This document shows positions 1 through 6,693 of a DNA stretch of 13,940 nt, one piece after another. Source of the DNA: an uncultured Brevundimonas sp. (lineage in GTDB: Bacteria > Pseudomonadota > Alphaproteobacteria > Caulobacterales > Caulobacteraceae); contig CAMLNT010000046.1 in assembly GCA_946481425.1 (NCBI GenBank), positions 1 through 13,940 on the forward strand. Reading direction: 5' to 3'. The stretch's first letter is position 1. Each line of letters begins with the position of its first letter. The notes beneath the pieces were generated by a model. That model was not told the DNA's origin and did no database searches. It saw only the letters and a list, made by a program, of their open reading frames with translations. Made by a program: the position numbers and the translations under genes.

Positions 1-1223
1 CCCCGAGGATGAAACCGCTGCTGGCCGGAGCCGCAGGCGCGTTCGGCGTCGGCGTCGTGGCAGCCCTCCTCGGCCGGCTGATCCTGATCGGAACCGGCGC
101 CGTCGACGACTTCGTCCTGGGCCGCCCGCTGCTCGGCCGCCTCGGTCTTCTGGAAACCGCCCTGTTCCTGGGCGGTCTGTCGGCCGCGCTTCTGACGGGG
201 CGACTGGCTATCAAGGGCTGGCGCGGCGCCCGGGCGCGCGAGCCTTTCGTTGTCGCGCTGGGCGCGGTCTCCCTCGGCTGGGTGCTGGCGATCGCGCTCC
301 AGGTCTTGGCCCCGGCCGCGTCGCTTCTGCTGGCCTGGCCGACCCTCCTGGCGGCGCTGTCGCTGCTGGCTCTGCGTCGCGCGGGCTCGGTTGGCGCCTG
401 GATCGCCGCGGCTCTGACGGTCGTTTCTCTCGCCTGGGTCCTGACCCTGATCGACGGCATCTTTCTCGGCGTCGGCTCGACCCTGCCAGAGGCCGTCAGC
501 GCCCTGACCTTGGTCGCCGTCGTGGCGGCCGCGCCGTTCTGGGCTGGCGCGGGCGCGTCTCGGTCCTCGGGACCGATCGCCCTGCTCGCCCTCGCGTTGA
601 TGGTCGCAGCGACAGGCTGGCTGCGGTTCGCGCCCCAGCGCTCGCCGGAGCGGCCCCAGTTCAATCAGGTGCTTTTCGTCAGCGACCCGGCCGCCGGCGA
701 CGCCCGGCTCGTCAGCGCCCTGCCCGGCCTTGATGACTGGAGCCGGGATGTGCTGCTTTCCGGAGGCGGCCAGATCGGTCAGGGCTCCGAGCCGGCGCTC
801 TGGCTCGATCAGGTCGACACCGCGCCGGTCGATCCCCTCGAAACGGACCCAATCGAGGCGGTCGTCGCGCGCACGCCGGAAGGGCAGGTCCGCATCGACA
901 TCCGCGCTCCGGCCGGCGTGCGGGAACTGCGCCTGACGCTTGAGAGCGCCGAAGCTCTCATGGGGCTATCGCTGGAAGACACCACCATCCAGCCAGGGGC
1001 CGCCGGCGAAGCTACCCGCATCCGTTGGGCCGACCCATTCGGAGGGCTGGTGCTGGTGCTGGATGAGCCAACGGCGCCGGTCACCCTGCGCTGGGCGGCC
1101 CTGATCGACGGCTGGCCCGATGGAGCGCCGCCGCTGGCCCGCCGTCCCGCCGACTTGGCCCCCTGGGGCGCGTCGGACAGCCTGGCCGTCGTGGGAGAAG
1201 TGGTCGTCAGGCCGCGCGACTGA
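1..1223 (+). CDS. C-terminal part of a polytopic membrane protein, probably M28-family exopeptidase (5' partial)
   Basis: The reading frame is open to the left edge, and the first codons in view (from base 3) are Pro-Arg followed by Met at base 9. A GAGG lies directly against that ATG with no spacing, so it is unlikely to be a ribosome binding site and the Met is probably internal. Numbering from that Met, hydrophobic stretches at about 4-29, 46-66, 79-101, 103-122, 129-151, 160-180 and 188-204 suggest seven membrane segments. A soluble C-terminal domain of about 195 residues follows and looks beta-rich. This layout, including the end containing GWPDGAPPL and PWGASDS, resembles the C-terminal half of ERMP1-like membrane M28 metallopeptidases of Caulobacterales. 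The zinc-binding catalytic domain would lie upstream, outside the window, so the family call is inference from memory. The 3' end overlaps the convergent cheR gene by 17 bp. Confidence 0.6.
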   Translation, partial: PRMKPLLAGAAGAFGVGVVAALLGRLILIGTGAVDDFVLGRPLLGRLGLLETALFLGGLSAALLTGRLAIKGWRGARAREPFVVALGAVSLGWVLAIALQVLAPAASLLLAWPTLLAALSLLALRRAGSVGAWIAAALTVVSLAWVLTLIDGIFLGVGSTLPEAVSALTLVAVVAAAPFWAGAGASRSSGPIALLALALMVAATGWLRFAPQRSPERPQFNQVLFVSDPAAGDARLVSALPGLDDWSRDVLLSGGGQIGQGSEPALWLDQVDTAPVDPLETDPIEAVVARTPEGQVRIDIRAPAGVRELRLTLESAEALMGLSLEDTTIQPGAAGEATRIRWADPFGGLVLVLDEPTAPVTLRWAALIDGWPDGAPPLARRPADLAPWGASDSLAVVGEVVVRPRD

Positions 1224-2025
1224 TCGGGGCGCCCCCGCGCACATAGACCGACTTGAGACCCGCAACCGGCCGGAAGCGCTCGAGCGCCTCGGGCACGATC
1301 TCGCCTGAGCCCAGGAACAGGCAGCCGCTCGCGCTCAGCGCGTTTTCCAGTACGCTGACGGCCCGACGACGCGCCGGCGGAGTCATGTCGCCGAGGACAT
1401 GGCGGCAGAAGATCAGGTCAAACCGGCCCAGGGCCTCGATGCCGTCCAGCAGATTGGCCCGCTCGAACCGCACAGCCGGCCGAAGCCGGTCCGCGACGCG
1501 CCAGAGATCACCCTCCCGCTCAAACCACTGGATCAGCTGACGCGACCGCAGGCCCTTCTGCACCTCGAACTGGGTGTAAAGCCCCAGACGCGCCTTCTCG
1601 ACCGCACGGCTGGACAGATCCAGGCCGACGATCTCGGCGTTCGCCTGACCGGTTTCCGCGGCGCAGATCGCCGCCGACCACGCTTCCTGCCCGGTCGCCG
1701 TGCCCGCCGAGAGAATGCGCACCGTTCCGCCGCGCGCCTGCGAGAGCGCCGGCAGCAACTGAGAACACATCAGGAGGAACGGCTCACGGTCCCGGAAGAA
1801 CCGGCTTTCGGCCGGCAGGATCGTCTCGACGGCTTCCCACACCAGCGACGGCCGCGCCATCGGGTCCAGGGCGTTGATCAGGTCCTGCACCGATCCCATG
1901 CCTTCACGCCGGGCCATGGGCCCCAGCCGCGCCTCGACCGCGCTGGTGCGCTCGTCGCTCAGATCGTAGCCGGCCTTGTCCGCCATCAAGGCCTTGAGGC
2001 GGCTGATGTCGAGGTGGCCGCTCAT
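1207..2025 (-). CDS. cheR: CheR-type chemotaxis protein methyltransferase
   Basis: 272 residues, a normal CheR length. CheR enzymes use S-adenosylmethionine to methylate glutamates on chemoreceptors in the cytoplasm. An N-terminal helical domain (about 1-80) ends in ESRFFRDREPF (73-83), the equivalent of the family's T-x-F-x-R motif. The SAM-binding loop is SAGTATGQEAWS (106-117), followed by the acidic strand IVGLDLSSR (132-140) and the LIFCRHVLGDM motif (204-214). The usual form of the last motif is close to RNVLIYF, so HVLGDM is diverged. A small beta-subdomain region between about 150 and 195 appears to be present. The gene starts one base after the upstream cheY stop, so the two are almost certainly co-transcribed. 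No CheA, CheW, CheB or receptor gene is in view, so its substrate is unknown. The tail overlaps the convergent membrane-protein gene by 17 bp. Confidence 0.88.
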   Translation of the reverse strand: MSGHLDISRLKALMADKAGYDLSDERTSAVEARLGPMARREGMGSVQDLINALDPMARPSLVWEAVETILPAESRFFRDREPFLLMCSQLLPALSQARGGTVRILSAGTATGQEAWSAAICAAETGQANAEIVGLDLSSRAVEKARLGLYTQFEVQKGLRSRQLIQWFEREGDLWRVADRLRPAVRFERANLLDGIEALGRFDLIFCRHVLGDMTPPARRRAVSVLENALSASGCLFLGSGEIVPEALERFRPVAGLKSVYVRGGAPISRAA

Positions 2026-2026
2026 C

Positions 2027-2392
2027 CTAGGCCAGCCCTACGTCGGCGAACTTTGAGCCGAGGATGTCCCCATCGAACGGCTTCATCACATACTCGTCCG
2101 CCCCGGCGTCCAGGGCGTCCGCGATGCGGTCAGCGTCATTCTCGATCGTGCAGAACAGCACCTTGGGCCGGTCGCCGTCGGGCGCGGCGCGAAGCCGCTT
2201 CAGGAAGGTCATCCCGTCCATCACCGGCATATTCCAGTCCAGCAGGATCACGTCCGGCATGGTCGCCATGCAGAAGGTGAAGGCCTCGGCCCCGTCGGCC
2301 GCCTCCTCGACGTCGAAGCCAAGGCCCTCGACGATGCGTCGCGCGACTTTGCGGATGATCCGGCTGTCGTCGATGATGAGGCACAGGCGCAT
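2027..2392 (-). CDS. single-domain CheY-like response regulator
   Basis: 121 residues comprising one receiver domain and no output domain. All landmark residues are present: the acidic pair D8-D9, phospho-acceptor D52 in LLDWNMPVMDG, T82 (in FCTIEN) and K104 in MKPFDG. Such proteins act by phosphorylation-dependent binding to a partner such as a motor switch protein or phosphotransferase. The gene lies 59 bp downstream of chpT and one base upstream of cheR, on the same strand. ChpT passes phosphate between receiver domains in Caulobacter, so a receiver beside it could be a ChpT target or phosphate sink; that is inference. The C-terminus lacks the arginine-rich tail of c-di-GMP-binding CheY-like proteins. 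The start has only a weak Shine-Dalgarno (ACGGGAT). The 59-bp gap holds an inverted repeat and a CtrA-like half-site. Confidence 0.9.
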   Translation of the reverse strand: MRLCLIIDDSRIIRKVARRIVEGLGFDVEEAADGAEAFTFCMATMPDVILLDWNMPVMDGMTFLKRLRAAPDGDRPKVLFCTIENDADRIADALDAGADEYVMKPFDGDILGSKFADVGLA

Positions 2393-2411
2393 GATCCCGT
2401 TATTCGGCTGC

Positions 2412-2449
2412 GCCGGTTAACGACTGGTTCGGATCGAGCCCTAACCGGC
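2412..2449. repeat. 8-bp inverted repeat between chpT and cheY, containing a CtrA-like half-site
   Basis: GCCGGTTA (2412-2419) and TAACCGGC (2442-2449) are exact reverse complements separated by 22 bases. Read on the minus strand, the arm nearest cheY contains TTAACC (2420-2415), which matches the first six bases of the TTAACCAT form of the CtrA half-site. Seven bases before it stands CGAA instead of the second TTAA of a full TTAA-N7-TTAA site, so this is at best a half-site. No T-run follows either arm, so it does not look like an intrinsic terminator. It could be an operator, a processing hairpin in the chpT-cheY transcript, or chance. Confidence 0.4.
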
Positions 2450-2451
2450 TG

Positions 2452-3129
2452 TCAGGCGGGCATTGTGATCCGGATAAGCACCCGGTCCTCGGTTACTTGC
2501 GTGGTCAGGGCGCCGCCCGCCTCGCTGACGGTCGTGAACAGCCAGTAGGGCTGGGTCCACTGACCGGCCAGCCCCTCGGTCAGGGTGCGACCCGCCAGAC
2601 CGGTGGACACTTCCTGCTTGAGCCGCACGCGGGGGCCCTGCGCGTCGGCTTCCAGCACCAACTGGCCGCCCGACGGGGTCACCCCCAGCTTGACCAGCCC
2701 GCCCGTCGCCAGGGTGCCGCCCGCGATCTGAGCCAGATTCAGCGCCGCACGCGCCTGCGGCTTGGAAAAGCGGTCAATCTGGCTGGACCACTCGAGATCC
2801 GGCCGGATGCCGTCAAAGGCGCTTTGCGCCAGGGTCTCAATTTCCTCCGAGGAAAAGGATTCCGCGCTCGTCGCCGCGCCGAAGGCCACGCGCGCGAAAT
2901 GCACCATGGCCAGGAGCTTGCGTGCGCTCGTCTCGACCAGGCCCATGAAGTCGTCGCGCATGTCCTGGTTGTCAGGATCGCGCATCATGTCCAGGCCGTT
3001 GATCACGGCGCCGGCCGGGCTGGCGAAGTCATGGCACAGCTTGGCGGCCAGGAAACTGGCCAAGGCAGAGGGCTCGGCGAGCGGCTGGCTTTCGGCGTCG
3101 GCGGAGGTGTCTAGGCGGGCCTGCATCAT
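2452..3129 (-). CDS. chpT: histidine phosphotransferase ChpT
   Basis: 225 residues. ChpT is the dimeric cytoplasmic phosphotransferase that carries phosphate from the receiver domain of the hybrid kinase CckA to the cell-cycle regulator CtrA and to CpdR. Its fold derives from a histidine kinase: a DHp-like helical hairpin plus a degenerate ATPase-like domain. The signature LAAKLCHDFASPAGAVINGL (27-46) puts the phospho-acceptor at H33, the residue used by the Caulobacter protein. The helical part continues with DMRDDFMGLVETSARKLL (56-73) and FARVAFGAA (78-86). The C-terminal part (about 105-225) lacks the N, G1 and G2 ATP-binding boxes, as expected. The protein starts Met-Met, so the true start may be 3126. 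The Shine-Dalgarno is weak. It lies 51 bp downstream of trpE and upstream of cheY and cheR on the same strand. Confidence 0.92.
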   Translation of the reverse strand: MMQARLDTSADAESQPLAEPSALASFLAAKLCHDFASPAGAVINGLDMMRDPDNQDMRDDFMGLVETSARKLLAMVHFARVAFGAATSAESFSSEEIETLAQSAFDGIRPDLEWSSQIDRFSKPQARAALNLAQIAGGTLATGGLVKLGVTPSGGQLVLEADAQGPRVRLKQEVSTGLAGRTLTEGLAGQWTQPYWLFTTVSEAGGALTTQVTEDRVLIRITMPA

Positions 3130-3180
3130 GGGACGGGACGTTGGCCTGATTTGCCCCCGCTCGGAACCCCCGCGGGTCTC

Positions 3181-4662
3181 CTATTCGAAGCGCCAGGCGT
3201 CCTCGGCGGCCCGTTTCAGGGCGGCGGACTTGTGCATCGTCTCGGCATATTCGCTGGCCGGCACGCTGTCGGCCACCAGGCCGGCTCCCGCCTGCACATA
3301 CATCTGGCCGTCCTTGAACAGGGCCGTGCGCAGAACGATGCAGGCGTCGATCTCGCCGCCCGCCCCGATGTAGCCGGCCGCGCCGCCATAGCCGACGCCC
3401 CGCTTGGTGGTCTCCAGCTCGTCGATGATCTGCATGGCCCGCACCTTGGGGGCCCCCGACAGGGTGCCGGCGGGCAGCGCCGCCGTCAGGGCCTCAACCG
3501 CATCCAGGTCGCTCCGCGCCTTGCCGACGACGTTCGAGACGATGTGCATCACATGCGAATAGCGCTCGACGTAGAAGCTCTTGGTCACCTCGACCGAGCC
3601 CGGCTCGGCCACCCGGCCTACGTCATTGCGACCAAGGTCCAGCAGCATCAGGTGCTCGGCCCGCTCCTTGGGGTCGGCCAGCAACTCCTCCTCCAGCCGC
3701 TGGTCGTCGGCCGGGGTCGCGCCGCGCGGGCGCGTGCCCGCCAGAGGGCGGATCGTCACTTCGTCATCCCTCAAACGCACCAGGATCTCCGGCGACGAGC
3801 CGCTGAGGGTGAATCCACCGAAGTCCAGGTGGAACAGGAAGGGCGACGGATTGGTCCGCCGCAGCGAACGATAGAAGGCGAACGGCTCGAAATCGATCGG
3901 ACCGGAGAACCGGTGCCCCGCCACGACCTGGAAGATGTCCCCCGCGCCGATGTAGTCACGAGCTCGCTCGACCATGCGCCCATAGGCCGCCTCGTCGACA
4001 TCCGAGACGAGCTGGGGGCCCGGCCGAGGCGCGCGAGCGCCTTCGGGGGGAAGCGCCGCCTTCAGTTCGGCCTCGAACGTATCCAGCCGATGCTGGGCGT
4101 CGGCCCATGCCGTATCGGCCGACGCCTCGCCGGGACGAACGGGTGTGCAAAGGACGATCTCCTGGGCCACGCCGTCGAAGATCGCCACGACCGAAGGCCG
4201 GGCCAGCACCGCGTCTGGTAGATTCAGCGGATCGGCCTTGGCCGGGCCCACCGGCTCGACCAGCCGCACCATGTCATAGCCGAACACGCCGAACAGGCCC
4301 GCCGCCATTGGCGGCATACCGTCCGGCAGGTCGATACGGCTTTCAGCGACGAGGGCTCGCAGCGAGTCCAGCGCGGGTATCGCCTCTGGCGTGAACGTAT
4401 CGCGGGCGACCGCGTCGTGACCGCGGGCAACCTCAGCCTGCTCGCCGGTGCACCGCCAGACCAGATCCGGCTGGACCGCCAGGATCGAATAACGCCCGCG
4501 CCAGGCGCCGCCCTCGACAGACTCGAAGAGGAAGGCGTACGGCCGCCCCCGTCCGACCTTCAGATAGGCCGCGACCGGCGTCTCCAGGTCGTCGATCAGC
4601 CGCCGCGAGACGACCTGCGCACGGCCTTCGGCATAGAGGGCGCCAAAGGCCTCGGGCGTCAT
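3181..4662 (-). CDS. trpE: anthranilate synthase component I
   Basis: 493 residues, full length. TrpE converts chorismate to anthranilate, the first committed step of tryptophan synthesis, using ammonia supplied by the glutamine amidotransferase TrpG. The N-terminal region carries FLFESVEGG and RGRYS (44-59), where the family has its LLES-type tryptophan feedback site. The chorismate-binding domain (about 222-485) shows GDIFQVVAGHRF (241-252), SGSSPEILVRL (287-297), IRPLAGTRPRG (304-314), DLGRNDVGRV (342-351), the HVMHIVS region (370-376) and PAGTLSGAPKVRAMQII (397-413). The usual SQR after the GDIFQVV strand reads GHR here, a mild deviation. The start codon overlaps the stop of the preceding ppiD-like gene as ATGA, which suggests translational coupling. 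No trpG, trpD or trpC follows; chpT comes next. No tryptophan leader or attenuator is visible. Confidence 0.96.
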   Translation of the reverse strand: MTPEAFGALYAEGRAQVVSRRLIDDLETPVAAYLKVGRGRPYAFLFESVEGGAWRGRYSILAVQPDLVWRCTGEQAEVARGHDAVARDTFTPEAIPALDSLRALVAESRIDLPDGMPPMAAGLFGVFGYDMVRLVEPVGPAKADPLNLPDAVLARPSVVAIFDGVAQEIVLCTPVRPGEASADTAWADAQHRLDTFEAELKAALPPEGARAPRPGPQLVSDVDEAAYGRMVERARDYIGAGDIFQVVAGHRFSGPIDFEPFAFYRSLRRTNPSPFLFHLDFGGFTLSGSSPEILVRLRDDEVTIRPLAGTRPRGATPADDQRLEEELLADPKERAEHLMLLDLGRNDVGRVAEPGSVEVTKSFYVERYSHVMHIVSNVVGKARSDLDAVEALTAALPAGTLSGAPKVRAMQIIDELETTKRGVGYGGAAGYIGAGGEIDACIVLRTALFKDGQMYVQAGAGLVADSVPASEYAETMHKSAALKRAAEDAWRFE

Positions 4663-6605
4663 TGCGCCGCGCCGCCCTCGGCCGGAGTCTCGGCCGCGCC
4701 TTCGGCGCCTTCCTCGGGCGGCGTGACGCCCAGGGCCAGGGCCGCGCGGTCCGGATAGGTCCGCACATCCACTTCCTGGCGCGCGCCGGCCTGGATGGCG
4801 GGCAGGATCTCCTGCTGGAAGGCCTGGGCCGTCATCGGGAGTCGAAGCTGCTCCACCTGGCGTCCGGCGACGGCCGCCACCGGCGGCGCGATCCTGTCCA
4901 CAACACCCACCACGAAACGCCCTTCCTGGTCCGCCGGGCCGGAGAAGACCTGACCGCGCCCCTGTCCGAACAGGCCCTCGAGAATGCCCTGGCCCAAGGC
5001 GCCCTCGCCCTCGACCGGCTGACGGCCGATGCCCTCGCGGGTCGTGAGGGTCAGCCCCTCGGCGCGGGCGACGGCTGCGATGTCCTCGCCGCCGCGGATG
5101 CGTTCCGCGATCGCATTGCCCCGCTCCTGCAGTCGGCGGCCCAGCTCTCGGTTGCGCCAGTAAGTCGTCAGGTCGCCACGCAGCTCGTCGACGGTCGGCA
5201 TGCGGGCCGGCGTCACCTCGGTCACGCGGAGGGCGAAATACTCGTCGTTGCCGGCGTCGACGATGTCGCTGTCGGCGCCCTCGGCCGTGGCCCAGGCCGT
5301 CTCGGCGATCGTCGGCGGCAGGCTCTGGCCGTTGCCCAGCGCGCCCTGCTCGGTGAAGGGCGGGATATCGATGACTTCACCGCCCGCTTGCTCGGCGGCA
5401 TCGGTCAGGCTCGCGCCGCCTTCGCGCAGTTGCACGAAGCGCTCCACCAGTTCCGAGACCCGCGCCCGGGCTTTCTCGAGGCGAATGGCCTCCTCGATCT
5501 CGGCGCGATGGTCAGCCAGCTGCGCCTGTTGTCCCGCGGTGACTTCGGTCAGCTTGATGACGACCAGACCCAGATCGCCCTGGACGGGGTCGGACACGGC
5601 GCCCGACTGCAGGCCGAAGGCCGCCGCAGCCACGCGGCTGTCGGCCACTGCCGAACGAGGCTGGTCGCTGTAGGTCACCGGCTCGATATTCAGCGAACGC
5701 GCCACGGCGGCGGGATCCTCGCCTGCTCGCAGGCGACGCACGATGCCCTGCGCAGCTTGCGCGTTCGGGGCCGTCAGTGTCACGAAGCTGCGGGTCTCCG
5801 GCGTGCCCAGGCTGTCGCGGGCGAACTGAAACCGTTCGGCGATCTCGGCGTCCGTGACCTCGACGCCCGAAGCCGCCTGGCTCGGAGTGAAGCGCACCAG
5901 GGTGGCGGTCCTCAGCTCGGGGCGACGGACCTGATCGGCCACCTCGTTCAGCAGGGCGGTGAGTTGCGCGTCGGTCGGATCCGGAATGGTCCCGGCGTCC
6001 TCCGGCGAAAGCAGGATGTAGCGGCCGTTGCGGGTCTCGCCCTCATAGGTCGCAAGCAGGGCCCCGTAGACGCGCGGCAGTCGCATGCCTGCAGCCACGC
6101 CGGCGGCATAATGTTCAGCGGCCACCTGGTCGCGCAGGTCGGCCTCGTACTCGGCCGGCGTAAGGCCGTTATCGGCCAGAAGCTGGGCCATGGCCGCCTC
6201 GTCGAACTGGCCAGTGACCGGATCGAAGAAGGCCTGGGTCTCACGGATGCGATCCGCAACCAGCTGTTCGGCCGGGCGCAGGCCCACGCGCCAGATCCAG
6301 GCGAACAGGCCCTCCTCGCCCGCGAGCTGTTCCATCAGCTGGATGTGGCCCCCGGTATCGACCAGCTCCTGCATGGTGAAGCGCTGGCCGGTCTGCTCCG
6401 CGCGCTGCTCATTGAAGCGGTCCACGATGCCGCGGAACTGCGGCTGGCTCACCTCACGGTCACCCGCCTTGATGACCGCATTGGAAAAATCCAGGTTCCG
6501 GAACGGGTCGGTGATCGTGCCGACGACGGCCAGGCTGACGATCAGCAGTCCGAGCAGGACGTAAGCCACCCAGGACTTGGCGAAGCGGCGGGTCGTGGTG
6601 AGCAT
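4659..6605 (-). CDS. PpiD/SurA-type periplasmic peptidyl-prolyl isomerase, membrane-anchored
   Basis: 648 residues. One N-terminal transmembrane helix (about 12-30) follows a short basic cytoplasmic end (LTTTRRFAKSW), the PpiD layout. A SurA-N-like chaperone region (about 40-200) and a parvulin-type rotamase domain (about 268-355, including GLQSGAVSDP at 331-340 and LGLVVIKL at 345-352) come next, then a long helical C-terminal region ending in an Ala/Glu-rich tail. The protein should assist folding of newly exported periplasmic and outer-membrane proteins. PpiD-type parvulin domains are often weakly active, so the chaperone role may dominate. The frame is open 17 codons further upstream (Met at 6656), but I chose 6605 because the hydrophobic anchor then starts at the usual distance and a predicted -10 box lies at 6664-6659, just upstream of the longer start. 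The stop overlaps the trpE start by ATGA. Confidence 0.87.
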   Translation of the reverse strand: MLTTTRRFAKSWVAYVLLGLLIVSLAVVGTITDPFRNLDFSNAVIKAGDREVSQPQFRGIVDRFNEQRAEQTGQRFTMQELVDTGGHIQLMEQLAGEEGLFAWIWRVGLRPAEQLVADRIRETQAFFDPVTGQFDEAAMAQLLADNGLTPAEYEADLRDQVAAEHYAAGVAAGMRLPRVYGALLATYEGETRNGRYILLSPEDAGTIPDPTDAQLTALLNEVADQVRRPELRTATLVRFTPSQAASGVEVTDAEIAERFQFARDSLGTPETRSFVTLTAPNAQAAQGIVRRLRAGEDPAAVARSLNIEPVTYSDQPRSAVADSRVAAAAFGLQSGAVSDPVQGDLGLVVIKLTEVTAGQQAQLADHRAEIEEAIRLEKARARVSELVERFVQLREGGASLTDAAEQAGGEVIDIPPFTEQGALGNGQSLPPTIAETAWATAEGADSDIVDAGNDEYFALRVTEVTPARMPTVDELRGDLTTYWRNRELGRRLQERGNAIAERIRGGEDIAAVARAEGLTLTTREGIGRQPVEGEGALGQGILEGLFGQGRGQVFSGPADQEGRFVVGVVDRIAPPVAAVAGRQVEQLRLPMTAQAFQQEILPAIQAGARQEVDVRTYPDRAALALGVTPPEEGAEGAAETPAEGGAAQ

Positions 6606-6658
6606 CGGCGAACGGACTTTCGATGGATGACGGCTGGCCGTTCCGGACGGCCTCAAGC

Positions 6659-6687
6659 CCTATACGGAGGGGCCCGGCGCCGGGCAA
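6659..6687 (-). promoter_or_regulatory. predicted housekeeping-type promoter of the ppiD-trpE-chpT-cheY-cheR run
   Basis: On the minus strand, TTGCCC (6687-6682) and TATAGG (6664-6659) are separated by exactly 17 bases. This gives 4/6 matches to each of the -35 and -10 consensus hexamers. Transcription would start near 6652, about 47 bases before the chosen ppiD start. It lies in the short gap after the nudC stop. It is seen by eye only, so treat it as a candidate. Confidence 0.45.
6672..6685. repeat. 14-bp perfect palindrome in the promoter spacer
   Basis: GCCCGGCGCCGGGC is identical to its reverse complement over 14 bases. It fills most of the spacer of the predicted promoter and overlaps four bases of its -35 box, the position expected of a repressor operator. 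No T-run follows on the minus strand, so it is not a typical nudC terminator. About one palindrome of this length is expected by chance in a window of this size, and more in GC-rich DNA. Confidence 0.4.
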
Positions 6688-6693
6688 GCAGAC

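Noticed and set aside
3130..3180. Terminator between trpE and chpT
   Set aside because: There are only short GC-rich self-complementary stretches (such as CCCGCGGG-like bases) without a T-run, so no terminator can be supported.
1399..4221. Plus-strand open frames opposite cheR, cheY, chpT and trpE
   Set aside because: All are shadows of well-supported minus-strand genes, with no recognisable domains of their own.
6606..6656. 17-codon longer start for the ppiD-like gene
   Set aside because: It would start almost at the predicted transcription start, right behind the -10 box, and adds a segment unlike PpiD N-termini. The Met at 6605 places the membrane anchor normally.
6672..6685. The palindrome as an intrinsic terminator of nudC
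   Set aside because: The stem is short and no T-run follows on the minus strand. The position inside a promoter-like spacer fits an operator or chance better.
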